58,187 bases of DNA, taken from NCBI GenBank assembly GCA_035760665.1, contig DASTSN010000080.1, positions 1-58,187 of the forward strand, in the 5' to 3' direction. Each line of letters opens with the position of its first letter. The first letter of the stretch is position 1. The notes beneath the pieces were generated by a model. It had not been told where the DNA came from, ran no database searches, and worked only from the letters and a program-made list of their open reading frames with translations. A program made the position numbers and the translations under genes. The stretch is from DASTSN01 sp035760665. Lineage in GTDB: Bacteria > Bacteroidota > Bacteroidia > Chitinophagales > Chitinophagaceae. Below are positions 33,529 through 42,522 of the stretch, in pieces.

Positions 33529-34275
33529 ATGGCAAAAGTAAAACTTGCTGACATCAGCACAAGGGCGCCAAAAGATACGGATAAGGATAAAACAAAGAAA
33601 AAAACAGAAGAGCTGCTGGCGGAACTGGATGATCTGCAAAATCTCTTATACGCGGAAAATAAGCACTCGCTCCTGATTGTGCTGCAGGGATTGGATGCGG
33701 CAGGCAAAGACGGCCTGATTCGTAACGTGTTTGGAAAACTTAACCCGCAGGGCGTTGCCGTGAAATCATTTAAAGTACCCACTCCTGAAGAACTGGCCCA
33801 TGACTTTTTGTGGCGGGTGCATATGCACGTGCCGGCAAAAGGAATGATTCATTTGTTTAACCGCTCTCATTACGAAGACATCCTGGTTACCAGAGTGCAT
33901 AAATGGTGCGACGATAAGACGGCAAAAAAGCGGATGAAAGCCATAAATGATTTTGAACAATTGCTTACTGAGCATAATAATACGCACATATTAAAATTCT
34001 ATCTCCACGTTTCCCAAAAAGAACAGCTGGAACGATTACAGGAACGGATAAAGGATCCCACCAAGCAATGGAAATACAATGAAAACGATTTTACCGAGTC
34101 CGGGCTTTGGGATATTTACAGGCAGATGTACGAAGATTGTTTTGAGTATTGTAACGATGTGCCCTGGACGATTGTGCCGGCCGACCAAAACTGGTATAAA
34201 GAACACATTGTTGCGTCAAAAGTGTATGAAACGCTGAAAGGGCTGGATATGAAATATCCCGGCATGAAAAAATAA
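33529..34275 (+). CDS. Polyphosphate kinase 2 family protein
   Basis: A 248-residue P-loop kinase that uses polyphosphate to phosphorylate nucleotides. Walker A GLDAAGKDG is at 54-62, the lid-region arginines follow in PTPEELAHDFLWRVH, and Walker B FNRSHYEDIL is at 110-119. The core is a single PPK2 domain with a short lysine-rich N-terminal extension. The compact single-domain form fits class I or III members, but sequence alone does not say whether it acts on nucleoside mono- or diphosphates. The tail ends GMKK. mscL follows on the same strand. Confidence 0.93.
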   Translation: MAKVKLADISTRAPKDTDKDKTKKKTEELLAELDDLQNLLYAENKHSLLIVLQGLDAAGKDGLIRNVFGKLNPQGVAVKSFKVPTPEELAHDFLWRVHMHVPAKGMIHLFNRSHYEDILVTRVHKWCDDKTAKKRMKAINDFEQLLTEHNNTHILKFYLHVSQKEQLERLQERIKDPTKQWKYNENDFTESGLWDIYRQMYEDCFEYCNDVPWTIVPADQNWYKEHIVASKVYETLKGLDMKYPGMKK

Positions 34276-34348
34276 TGTAAACAATCCGGTATTTAATTAA
34301 TCGGAAAGAACTAAATTTCGTAAATAATTCACACTAAAACTACTACTT

Positions 34349-34726
34349 ATGGGCATGTTTAAAGAATTCAGGGACTTTGCCTTAAAAGGTAATGTTGTAG
34401 ACCTGGCTGTTGCCGTCATTATTGGCGGTGCTTTTGGCGCTATCGTATCATCCTTGGTGGATGATGTCATCACGCCCTTACTGCTCACACCAGCGCTGAA
34501 AGCTGCCAATGCCGAAGACCTGGACAAACTCACCTGGGGAGCTGTTAAATACGGCAAGTTCCTGGCAGCCGTTATTAAGTTCGTCATTATTGCTTTTATT
34601 CTTTTCTTACTGGTAAAAGGTATGAACAGTATGAAGAAAAAAGAAGAAGCCAAGCCGGCCGCTCCGCCCGCCCCGCCGGAAGATATTACACTGCTTCGCG
34701 AAATCAGGGATGCACTCAAAAAATAA
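34349..34726 (+). CDS. mscL: Large-conductance mechanosensitive channel
   Basis: A 125-residue inner-membrane channel that opens under high membrane tension to release solutes during hypo-osmotic shock. The N-terminal amphipathic helix MFKEFRDFALKGNVVDLAV leads into TM1 with the pore-lining IIGGAFGAIVSSLVDDVITP. The second helix is KFVIIAFILFLLVKGMN, and a cytoplasmic helix ends LLREIRDALKK. A Pro/Ala-rich linker KPAAPPAPP precedes this helix. The length is typical. A TAAATTTC box lies about 35 bases upstream. Confidence 0.97.
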   Translation: MGMFKEFRDFALKGNVVDLAVAVIIGGAFGAIVSSLVDDVITPLLLTPALKAANAEDLDKLTWGAVKYGKFLAAVIKFVIIAFILFLLVKGMNSMKKKEEAKPAAPPAPPEDITLLREIRDALKK

Positions 34727-34733
34727 TGTTCAA

Positions 34734-34772
34734 TAACTTTGCAATGGGAATGAAAATGAATCATTCCCATTG
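34734..34772 (+). promoter_or_regulatory. -7 box and 12-pair hairpin before the DUF3078 gene
   Basis: TAACTTTG (34734-34741) fits TAnnTTTG. Directly after it CAATGGGAATGA (34742-34753) and TCATTCCCATTG (34761-34772) form a perfect 12-pair inverted repeat around seven bases. The predicted RNA start falls inside the first arm, so the repeat could be a DNA operator; without a U-tract it is a poor terminator for mscL. Confidence 0.45.
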
Positions 34773-34787
34773 ATGTAATTCCTTTCT

Positions 34788-35708
34788 ATGAAATATGTAT
34801 TTATTTTATCCGCAAGTATTTTTTTGCTCCATTATGCCCACGCACAGGATCAGACTGTTCAGCAATTGAAAAGTGATGCCTCGAAAACAATCAAAAAAGA
34901 TCCTAACGACACCGTCTCGAAAGTTTGGAAAACGGGTGGATTACTTACTCTCAATATAGCCCAGGGATCGCTGAGCAACTGGGTGGGTGGCGGCGATAAG
35001 TTTTCATTGTCTGCAGTGGCCTATCTTAATTTGTACGCTTATTACAAAAAGGATAAAAATGCCTGGGATAACAGTCTTGACCTAGGCTATGGCATCGTAA
35101 ACACAACCAGCCTGGGCCGGCGCAAAAGCGATGACCGGATCGACCTTTTATCAAAATATGGCTACCAGGTTTCCAAAAAATGGTATGCCAGCGCTTTATT
35201 TAACCTGCGGACACAATTTGCCAACGGGTATTCTTACAGCAAAGACAACCTGGGCAATGATGTGAAAACGCTGACTTCTGCATCATTCGCACCGGCCTAT
35301 GTACTCCTCTCATTGGGTATGAATTATAAGCCGGTCGATTATTTTTCTGTATTTATTTCACCACTCACCCAGCGATGGACGATTGTTTCCAATTCGCAAC
35401 TTTCCGCCCTCGGTGCTTATGGCGTAAAACCCGGCGAAAAATCCCGCAGCGAAATTGGTGCTTTTTTAACCGCCAATTTTAATAAGGAGGTTGCAAAAAA
35501 TATCATTTATACATCCCGGCTTGATCTTTTTTCTAACTATAAAAGCGAGCCACAAAATGTTGATCTTTATTTTACCAACATATTGGCTATGAAAGTCAAT
35601 AAGATTATCTCGGCCAATATTAATGTAGACCTGGTGTACGATGATAATGCCATTGCCCGGCTGCAGGTCCGACAGCTGTTAGGGGTAGGCTTATCCGCAA
35701 AGTTCTGA
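34788..35708 (+). CDS. DUF3078 family outer-membrane beta-barrel protein
   Basis: A 306-residue exported protein. A signal peptide covers about residues 1-19 (FILSASIFLLHYAHA then QDQ). The mature part begins with a charged linker followed by WKTGGLLTLNIAQGSLSNW and many alternating hydrophobic strands such as NSLDLGYGIVNTTSL and LFNLRTQFANGYSY. It ends with aromatic-rich strands and the final residues GVGLSAKF, matching a barrel C-terminus. DUF3078 proteins are common in Bacteroidota and have no established function. The product likely sits in the outer membrane. A hairpin lies 16 bases before its ATG. Confidence 0.85.
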   Translation: MKYVFILSASIFLLHYAHAQDQTVQQLKSDASKTIKKDPNDTVSKVWKTGGLLTLNIAQGSLSNWVGGGDKFSLSAVAYLNLYAYYKKDKNAWDNSLDLGYGIVNTTSLGRRKSDDRIDLLSKYGYQVSKKWYASALFNLRTQFANGYSYSKDNLGNDVKTLTSASFAPAYVLLSLGMNYKPVDYFSVFISPLTQRWTIVSNSQLSALGAYGVKPGEKSRSEIGAFLTANFNKEVAKNIIYTSRLDLFSNYKSEPQNVDLYFTNILAMKVNKIISANINVDLVYDDNAIARLQVRQLLGVGLSAKF

Positions 35709-35797
35709 TTGAATATTTTGCTACATTTGCGCATCCCGCGGTACTGTAAAGCCGGCCTGCGGGATTTTGTTTTTTACCGTGTAAAACAGGATAAACT

Positions 35798-36583
35798 TTG
35801 AATACCTCGTACCAAATCAGGCTTCCGCAATTTGAGGGACCGTTCGATCTGCTGCTGTTTTTTATAGAAAGAGACGAACTGGATATTTATAATATCCCAA
35901 TCACAAAAATTATTAATGATTTCCTGGATTATATTCATTCCCAGGAATCGCTGAACATAGAACTTTCCAGCGAATTTATTTTGTTTGTGTCCACGCTGAT
36001 GCGGATTAAAGCTAAAATGCTGCTGCCACGAAAAGAGCTGGATGCGCAGGGTAACGAAATTGATCCACGGGAAGAACTGGTTAATAAAATTCTGGAATAT
36101 AAACGGTTCAAAGAAGCCTCAGCACAAATGGCCGAAATGGAAGCTATGCGGATGCTGATGGTGAAACGGGGCAACATCCAGAAAGAACTTTCCCTGATTG
36201 GTGAAGAAGCCGGTGAAGGAACAGAAATTCAGAATATCACGCTGTTTAAACTAATGAAAGCGTTTGAACGCGTCATTCAGCGTTATACAGAACGCGTAAA
36301 TAAGCCTGTTCACACCGTAGTACAGTATAACTATACCATGGAGGCCAGCCGGGAGCAAATGCTGGCAAAAGCAGAACGGGAGAAAACCATGTCATTTGAA
36401 AAATTATTTGATCATTGTGAAAACAGGGTGCATGCTATTTTTATGTTCCTGTCGATGCTGGAACTGATTCAGCAAAAATTTCTGAAAATTATTATCGGGG
36501 AAGGCAGAAACAATTTCATAATCGAATATATCGAACCGGAAAACAGGCCCGTTGACGAAGAAGCAGAAAACCAACCACAATAA
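35798..36583 (+). CDS. scpA: Segregation and condensation protein A, TTG start
   Basis: A 261-residue kleisin that with ScpB and Smc forms the bacterial condensin. The N-terminal motif YQIRLPQFEGPFDLLLFFIERDELDIYNIP (first residues only quoted in part by family) matches ScpA, as does EFILFVSTLMRIKAKMLLP. The C-terminal winged helix contains AIFMFLSMLELIQQKFLKI. The only start that includes the family N-terminus is TTG at 35798. The phylum's promoter-like AAACTTTG overlaps that TTG. scpB and smc are not in the window. Confidence 0.93.
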   Translation: MNTSYQIRLPQFEGPFDLLLFFIERDELDIYNIPITKIINDFLDYIHSQESLNIELSSEFILFVSTLMRIKAKMLLPRKELDAQGNEIDPREELVNKILEYKRFKEASAQMAEMEAMRMLMVKRGNIQKELSLIGEEAGEGTEIQNITLFKLMKAFERVIQRYTERVNKPVHTVVQYNYTMEASREQMLAKAEREKTMSFEKLFDHCENRVHAIFMFLSMLELIQQKFLKIIIGEGRNNFIIEYIEPENRPVDEEAENQPQ

Positions 36584-36599
36584 TTTAAAATCAAGTTTT

Positions 36600-37010
36600 A
36601 TGAAACGTTCAGCAACAGCAAACTGGAATGGCTCCGGAAAAGAAGGGAGCGGCACGCTTACTACGCAGGCTAAAGTTTTGAATAATACCTCTTATGATTA
36701 TAAGAGCCGTTTCGAAGATGGAACCTATACCAATCCCGAGGAACTGATCGCTGCAGCTCATGCAGGATGTTTTTCCATGAAACTGAGTTTTGTGTTAGGC
36801 GCCGCTGGTTTTACACCGTCCAGCATTGAAACAAAATGTACGGTTACCCTGGATAATGGTGCTATTACAGAAAGTCACCTGGAAGTAAAAGCCTCAGTGC
36901 CCGGTATCAGCGCTGAAAAATTTGAAGAATGTGCCGCCGACGCGAAAGCCAATTGCCCGATCAGCAAATCACTAAATACAAATATTACCATGGAGGCTAG
37001 TCTTGTATAG
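36600..37010 (+). CDS. osmC: OsmC-family peroxiredoxin
   Basis: A 136-residue cysteine-based hydroperoxidase of the OsmC/Ohr fold, protecting against organic peroxides. The redox pair is C57 in HAAHAGCFSM-like context (AAHAGCFSMKLSF) and C119 in AKANCPISKSL. The sequence TTQAKVLNNTSYDYKSRFED matches the OsmC branch. The frame extends 48 bases upstream to overlap the end of scpA, but the ATG at 36600 gives the family N-terminus MKRSATANWNGSGKEG. It follows scpA by 16 bases, and a strong bidirectional terminator lies behind it. Confidence 0.93.
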   Translation: MKRSATANWNGSGKEGSGTLTTQAKVLNNTSYDYKSRFEDGTYTNPEELIAAAHAGCFSMKLSFVLGAAGFTPSSIETKCTVTLDNGAITESHLEVKASVPGISAEKFEECAADAKANCPISKSLNTNITMEASLV

Positions 37011-37025
37011 ACTTGTAGCTGAAGC

Positions 37026-37068
37026 ATTATGTAAAAAGCCAGCCTATAAAGCTGGCTTTTTACATAAT
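37026..37068. terminator. Bidirectional terminator between osmC and dxs
   Basis: Bases 37026-37043 and 37051-37068 are an 18-base perfect inverted repeat around a seven-base loop. The core is AAAAAGCCAGC pairing with GCTGGCTTTTT, so both strands carry a U-tract. It serves the convergent osmC and dxs genes. Confidence 0.9.
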
Positions 37069-37100
37069 AGTAAAATGATGAAATAAGTATTCAGTAGAAA

Positions 37101-39035
37101 TTATACCGGGATTTCTCCGGCAGATACTGTTGTCTTCATCATTTTCCTGGCTGCAGCGATGATAGCAGTGGTGTCGTAGCAGCATTCCCTATGCAATTCT
37201 TTCAAAGTGCCATGCTCCACAATTTTGTCGGGGATGCCCAGTATTTTCAGTTCGTTTTTATAACCATGCTGTGCCATAAATTCTAAAACCGCGCTGCCAA
37301 ATCCTCCTTGCACAGTGCCGTCCTCAACAGTAATAATTTTAGCATACGAAGCGAGAGCTTCATGCAGCAAAGCTTCATCCAAAGGTTTGGCAAACCGCAT
37401 GTCGTAATGCGCAGGCGTAATACCGTCTGCTTTTAATTCCCGGATAGCCGCGGCTGCAAAATTGCCCGGATGGCCTAACGAAAGAATGGCTAATTCCTGA
37501 CCTTCTTTCAATTTTCTGCCGGTACCAATTTTTATTTCCTTCATTTCTGTTTTCCATTCCGGCATTACGCCTTCACCTCTCGGGTAGCGAATGACAAATG
37601 GATTTGTTGTACTCTCCAGTTGCGCCGTATACATCAGGTTTCTCAATTCGGCCTCATTCATCGGGGCGCTTAGAATGATATTGGGAATACAGCGCATGTA
37701 GGCAATATCGTAGGCGCCGTGGTGTGTGGGACCATCTTCTCCAACAAGGCCGGCCCTGTCTAGGCAAAAGATGACGGGCAGGTTCTGAATGGCTACATCA
37801 TGTACCACCTGGTCGTAAGCCCTTTGCATAAAAGATGAATAGATATTGCAAAACACACGCATTCCTTGTGTAGCCATACCGGCGCTAAGGGTTACAGCAT
37901 GCTGTTCGCAAATGCCTACATCAAATGCCCGGTCGGGCATTTTTTCCATCATAAACTTGAGCGAGGAGCCACTGGGCATTGCCGGAGTAATGCCTACTAT
38001 CGCGGGGTTTTTTTCTGCCAGCTCAATGATCGTGTGACCAAATACGTCCTGGTATTTGGGCGGCTGCGGCAGCTCATACCGTTTCTTCTGTATTTCTCCC
38101 GTTACCTTGTCAAATAAACCGGGCGCATGCCATTTCGTTTGATCCTGTTCGGCCAGTGCATAACCCTTGCCTTTCACGGTAACTATATGCAATAACTTGG
38201 GACCCGGAATTTCACGCAGATCCCTGAGCGTATCCACCAGTTTGGTAATGTTATGACCGTCTATTGGTCCGAAATACCTGAGTTTTAAGGCTTCGAACAG
38301 GTTGGCGCTGCTGCTGACCATTCCTTTGATGCCCTCGGCCAGTTTATGTGCCATCCCCCGGCTGAAACTTTTGCCAACTGGCAATTTACCCAGCAATTTC
38401 CATACATCATCCTTCACCTTGTTGTACGTGGGGGAAGTTGTAATGTCGGTCAAATATTCTTTTAATGCACCAACGTTCGGGTCAATACTCATGCAATTGT
38501 CGTTCAGGATGATCAGCACATCGCTGTCTGCCACGCCGGCATGATTCATGGCTTCAAAAGCCAGCCCGGCGGTCATGGCACCATCTCCAATTACGGCCAC
38601 CGTTTTCCGGTCTTTCTCTCCCTTGTATTTTGCTGCCATTGCCATGCCCAGTGCAGCCGAAATAGATGTGGACGAATGACCAACGCCAAATGCATCGTAT
38701 TCACTTTCGCTTCGTTTGGGAAAGCCACTCAGCCCATCGTATTTCCTGTTGGTGATAAATTGATCACGCCTGCCGGTAAGGATTTTGTGCCCGTAGGCCT
38801 GGTGGCCTACATCCCAAACCAACTGGTCGTAAGGTGTATTGTAAATGTAATGGAGGGCAACTGTCAGTTCCACCACGCCCAAACTGGCGGCAAAATGTCC
38901 ACCGTGCACACTCACCACATCAATAATGTATTGGCGCAGCTCATCACAAAGCTGGTGAAGCTTTTCCCGGGGGAGTTTTTTGAGGTCTGCAGGTGAATTA
39001 ATTTCGCCTAAAAGCGGGCCTGGACTGATATGCAT
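37101..39035 (-). CDS. dxs: 1-deoxy-D-xylulose-5-phosphate synthase
   Basis: A 644-residue thiamine diphosphate enzyme condensing pyruvate and glyceraldehyde-3-phosphate, the first step of the MEP isoprenoid route. The thiamine motif is GDGAMTAGLAFEAMNHAG followed by NDNCMSIDPNVGAL. The second domain has EQHAVTLSAGMATQGMRVF, and DGPTHHGAYDIAYMR marks the substrate site. The C-terminal domain includes VEDGTVQGGFGSAVLEF. The length and motifs are complete. Its product also leads to thiamine and to the polyprenols needed by GGGP synthase further along. Confidence 0.97.
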   Translation of the reverse strand: MHISPGPLLGEINSPADLKKLPREKLHQLCDELRQYIIDVVSVHGGHFAASLGVVELTVALHYIYNTPYDQLVWDVGHQAYGHKILTGRRDQFITNRKYDGLSGFPKRSESEYDAFGVGHSSTSISAALGMAMAAKYKGEKDRKTVAVIGDGAMTAGLAFEAMNHAGVADSDVLIILNDNCMSIDPNVGALKEYLTDITTSPTYNKVKDDVWKLLGKLPVGKSFSRGMAHKLAEGIKGMVSSSANLFEALKLRYFGPIDGHNITKLVDTLRDLREIPGPKLLHIVTVKGKGYALAEQDQTKWHAPGLFDKVTGEIQKKRYELPQPPKYQDVFGHTIIELAEKNPAIVGITPAMPSGSSLKFMMEKMPDRAFDVGICEQHAVTLSAGMATQGMRVFCNIYSSFMQRAYDQVVHDVAIQNLPVIFCLDRAGLVGEDGPTHHGAYDIAYMRCIPNIILSAPMNEAELRNLMYTAQLESTTNPFVIRYPRGEGVMPEWKTEMKEIKIGTGRKLKEGQELAILSLGHPGNFAAAAIRELKADGITPAHYDMRFAKPLDEALLHEALASYAKIITVEDGTVQGGFGSAVLEFMAQHGYKNELKILGIPDKIVEHGTLKELHRECCYDTTAIIAAARKMMKTTVSAGEIPV

Positions 39036-39222
39036 GCCTTTGATTTAAGGTGTAAAATTAGTATTTTCCCTTTAGCCTGATCGCTAAACATTTATCAACA
39101 AAAATCTCCTGAAAGAGTTGCAGGAAATCAGGTTTTTCTGCTCCATTCTTTAAACGGCCTCCATTTGTAAAAATTTTACTCCACTGTTAATTTTTGTATA
39201 ATTTACTCCCCTTCTGATTAGT

Positions 39223-39230
39223 TAGATTTG
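39223..39230 (+). promoter_or_regulatory. -7 box before the LytS-type kinase gene
   Basis: TAGATTTG fits TAnnTTTG exactly and ends seven bases before the ATG at 39238. Transcription would begin about at the start codon. The nearest TTTG upstream is about 27 bases away, so the -33 box is weak. Confidence 0.5.
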
Positions 39231-39237
39231 TCTGAAT

Positions 39238-40293
39238 ATGCAAAAAGTAAACAGGCGATATTGGTTGTTTCAGGTATCAGGGTGGGGAATTTTTGCGTTT
39301 ATCAACGTATTCTTTGCCTTTATTTTTGAAAAAATAGATTTGAAATTCACGTTTCGGCTCATCATTTACATTGCTATGGGCCTGTTACTTTCTCACGTAA
39401 TGCGCTGGGTCATCCACCGCGCCAATGTAATGCTTAAATCATTGCAAAGCCAGCTGACAAGCTTTATCATCATCACCCTGCTGTTTGGGCTTTTGCTGGG
39501 AATTTCAGAAACCTATATACAAGATCTTTTCGGACTGCTGCCACAGCAGGCCGGTACCAATAAAGCCGTTGCCATTCCTAAAATTATCCTGAATAATGCA
39601 TTCTACTCCTTTGTATACCTTTTTATCTGGAACTGCATTTATTTTATTTATCATTATGTAGAGAAAAGCCGCCGCCAGCAACTGGATACCTTAAAACTGG
39701 AAGCGCTGGTGAAGGAACTGGAACTGAAAACCATTAAGGCGCATATCAACCCGCATTTTATTTTCAATTCACTCAACGGGATTCGGGCAATGGTGGACGA
39801 AAACCCCGACAGGGCCCGCAAAGCCATTACGGAATTGAGTAACATATTGCGCAGCAGTATGCAGGCCGAAAAAGCGGAAACGGTTCATTTTGAACGGGAA
39901 CTAAACATTGTAAAAGACTACCTGGCCCTGGAAAATATGCGCTTTGAAGACAGGCTAACCGTTGAGTACGCCATTGATGAAGATACCCTTGACCGCCAGG
40001 TACCGCCAATGATGCTGCAAACACTCGTGGAAAATGCCATCAAACACGGTATCAGCAAGCGCATAAGCGGGGGGGTAATCAAAGTAATTTCTGATTTCAA
40101 AGAGGGCTATCATGAGCTGGCTGTGCAAAATACCGGCACGTTAAACGGCGGAATGAATAGCGAAGGATTTGGTTTGTCCAGTACGCAAAACCGGTTAAGT
40201 TTGCTGTACGGGGAAAAGGCTAGTTTCCAGATAAAACAAATAAATCCGAATATTGTAGAGGCGAAGGTTTTGATTCCCGCCGACATAAACTAA
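39238..40293 (+). CDS. LytS/YehU-type sensor histidine kinase
   Basis: A 351-residue membrane kinase. Four hydrophobic segments fill residues 10-140, with no large extracellular sensor. The His_kinase domain has the phospho-acceptor in KAHINPHFIFNSLNGIRAM, and the ATPase half shows PPMMLQTLVENAIKHGI (N-box) and GFGLSSTQNRLSLLYG. This is the LytS/AlgZ class that pairs with LytTR regulators, and such a regulator follows 10 bases later. The signal is unknown. The ATG is so close to the -7 box that the message is probably leaderless. Confidence 0.93.
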   Translation: MQKVNRRYWLFQVSGWGIFAFINVFFAFIFEKIDLKFTFRLIIYIAMGLLLSHVMRWVIHRANVMLKSLQSQLTSFIIITLLFGLLLGISETYIQDLFGLLPQQAGTNKAVAIPKIILNNAFYSFVYLFIWNCIYFIYHYVEKSRRQQLDTLKLEALVKELELKTIKAHINPHFIFNSLNGIRAMVDENPDRARKAITELSNILRSSMQAEKAETVHFERELNIVKDYLALENMRFEDRLTVEYAIDEDTLDRQVPPMMLQTLVENAIKHGISKRISGGVIKVISDFKEGYHELAVQNTGTLNGGMNSEGFGLSSTQNRLSLLYGEKASFQIKQINPNIVEAKVLIPADIN

Positions 40294-40303
40294 ACACAAC
40301 CAC

Positions 40304-41032
40304 ATGAGAGCAATCATTATCGATGATGAGCGGCTGGCCCGTGCGGAGCTGAAAAAATTACTGCAGGATTTTCCCGAAATAGAAGTGGTGGATGAGGCTG
40401 CCAATGCCGATGAAGGTATTGCAAAAATAGAAAGCCTGAATCCGGACCTGGTGTTTTTAGATATTCAAATGCCCGGTAAAACCGGTTTTGATATGCTGGC
40501 CGAGCTGGAAAAAGCGCCGCATGTTATTTTCACAACTGCCTACGATGAATATGCACTGAAAGCATTTGAGGTAAATGCGCTTGATTATTTGTTGAAACCT
40601 GTTGAGCCGAAACGCCTGGCTGACGCGATCCAGAAACTGCATATTTCTGAACAACGCGAGGCCAGGTCTTTAACGGAAAATATCAATAACAGCCTGCTCA
40701 CAGAGAATGACCAGGTATTTGTAAAAGATGGTGACCGCTGCTGGTTTGTACGCCTGAGCGACATTCGGTTGTTTGAAAGTGTGGGCAATTATGCCAAAGT
40801 GTTTTTTGGTGCCAATAAACCCCTGATTCTAAAATCTCTGAACGCACTGGAAGAACGACTGGATGAAAAAACGTTTTTTCGCGCCAACCGAAAGCACATC
40901 GTGAACCTGCGCATGATCGAAAAAATTGAACCTTACTTTAACGGGGGACTGTTGCTGGAACTCAAGGGAGGCGAAAAAATAGAAGTAAGCCGCCGTCAAA
41001 CGGTCAAATTCAAAGAGATGATGAGCCTGTAA
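40304..41032 (+). CDS. LytTR-family response regulator
   Basis: A 242-residue transcription regulator with a receiver domain (about 1-118) and a LytTR DNA-binding domain (about 140-240). The receiver has D7, D8 and the phospho-acceptor D53 in LVFLDIQMPGKTG, and the lysine in ALDYLLKPVEP. The LytTR half shows VKDGDRCWFVRLSDIRLFES, NYAKVFF and FFRANRKHIVNLRMIEKI. It starts 10 bases after the kinase gene and so is translated from the same message. Targets would be direct repeats upstream of regulated genes; none was identified here. Confidence 0.95.
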   Translation: MRAIIIDDERLARAELKKLLQDFPEIEVVDEAANADEGIAKIESLNPDLVFLDIQMPGKTGFDMLAELEKAPHVIFTTAYDEYALKAFEVNALDYLLKPVEPKRLADAIQKLHISEQREARSLTENINNSLLTENDQVFVKDGDRCWFVRLSDIRLFESVGNYAKVFFGANKPLILKSLNALEERLDEKTFFRANRKHIVNLRMIEKIEPYFNGGLLLELKGGEKIEVSRRQTVKFKEMMSL

Positions 41033-41159
41033 AACCAGCCAGTATTCATAAGCTAAAAGCTTCGGAAATTTTACCAATTAACATAACCACCGGGAATCAA
41101 GCTTTTTCAAATGAAAGCTGTACCTCCCGCAAAACTCAACTTATTTAAAAAAATAACGC

Positions 41160-42446
41160 ATGAAAAGATTTTTTGTATCGGGATTGTGCTGCCTGGCGGG
41201 CGCTGTGCTTATGGCACAAACAAATCACGCAAGTATCACAACCGCAGAAGTCAGCAGGGTGGAAAATGTGCTGGCATCAGACGATATGCGCGGACGAAGA
41301 GCGTTTTCACCGGATATTGATAAGGCGGCTGACTTCATTGCCAATGAATTCAAGGAAACCGGTTTGCAAACCTGGAACAACAGCGGCTCGTACCTGCAGG
41401 AATTCTGGATGGTGCAGCCCAAATTCATCAGTGCCTCCGGCACCATCGATGGGGAGGCTGTAGATCCCAAAGATATTGTGGTGATTACCTGCCAGCCGGA
41501 ACTGAAAATTGATGAACATACCGGTTACGAAACGGTTACCATCGGGCAGGGTGCCAACCTGTTTGCCGAAGCCAGGAAATTAATGCAAGCTAAAAAGAAT
41601 ATGCTGGTGCTGGTACCCACGGGTTATGCAAATAATTTCATGCGTTTGACGGGTTTTAAGCGGGCCATTTTTAAAACAGACAAAAGCCTGGTATTTGTCC
41701 TCACCGATAAAGAACCCGGTACCTACAGCTTCCAGGCGCAGCACGAGATAAAAGAACAACGGCTGGCCAATGTTGTGGGTGTATTACCGGGTAAGAGCAA
41801 AAAAAATGAATATGTGATTTTTTCCGGGCATTATGATCACCTGGGGGTTACCAGGCCAGTTGATGGCGATTCTATTTACAACGGGGCCAATGATGATGCA
41901 GCCGGTACAACAGCGGTTATTACGCTGGCGAAATATTTTAAAGCGCTGGGGAATAACGAGCGAACGCTGGTATTTGCGGCTTTTACAGCAGAAGAAATGG
42001 GTGGATACGGATCGCAATATTTTTCGCAGCAGTTTGATCCGGCAAATGTCATGGCGATGTTTAATATTGAAATGATAGGAACGGAAAGCAAATGGGGTAA
42101 AAATTCAGCGTATATCACCGGATATGAAAAAACCAATATGGGGCAAATTATGCAAAAAAACCTGGCGGGAACCGGTTTTACTTTTTATCCCGATCCCTAC
42201 ACTGCGGAGCAGTTGTTTTACCGTTCTGATAATGCAACGCTGGCCCGTTTGGGCGTTCCGGCACATACCATTTCCACTTCTAAAATGGATAGTGAGCCTA
42301 ATTATCATAAGCTCAGCGATGAAGTAAAGACGCTGGACCTGGATAATATGGCTCGCATTATTCAGTCGATCGCACTCAGTGCCCGTACTATTATCAGCGG
42401 GGAAGATACACCTACCCGGGTAAATACCGATCAGTTGAGCAGGTGA
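41160..42446 (+). CDS. Secreted M28-family metallopeptidase
   Basis: A 428-residue exported di-zinc aminopeptidase-type protein. The signal peptide MKRFFVSGLCCLAGAVLMAQ is cut near residue 20. Zinc ligands are seen in FSGHYDHLG (His), NGANDDAAGT (bridging Asp), AFTAEEMGGYGSQ (catalytic Glu and Glu ligand) and near NIEMIGTE; the last His is in PAHTISTSKMDSEPNYH. Two protease-associated-type beta regions precede the catalytic part. It has no T9SS tail, so it is probably periplasmic. The cleavage preference is not inferable. The GGGP synthase is convergent, 76 bases away. Confidence 0.9.
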   Translation: MKRFFVSGLCCLAGAVLMAQTNHASITTAEVSRVENVLASDDMRGRRAFSPDIDKAADFIANEFKETGLQTWNNSGSYLQEFWMVQPKFISASGTIDGEAVDPKDIVVITCQPELKIDEHTGYETVTIGQGANLFAEARKLMQAKKNMLVLVPTGYANNFMRLTGFKRAIFKTDKSLVFVLTDKEPGTYSFQAQHEIKEQRLANVVGVLPGKSKKNEYVIFSGHYDHLGVTRPVDGDSIYNGANDDAAGTTAVITLAKYFKALGNNERTLVFAAFTAEEMGGYGSQYFSQQFDPANVMAMFNIEMIGTESKWGKNSAYITGYEKTNMGQIMQKNLAGTGFTFYPDPYTAEQLFYRSDNATLARLGVPAHTISTSKMDSEPNYHKLSDEVKTLDLDNMARIIQSIALSARTIISGEDTPTRVNTDQLSR

Positions 42447-42522
42447 TATTGATATTGAAAGTGATACCCTGCAAATCGAAAAGAAGCGGCGGAAAAATTT
42501 TTCAAAGAAAATGACAGTTCAT

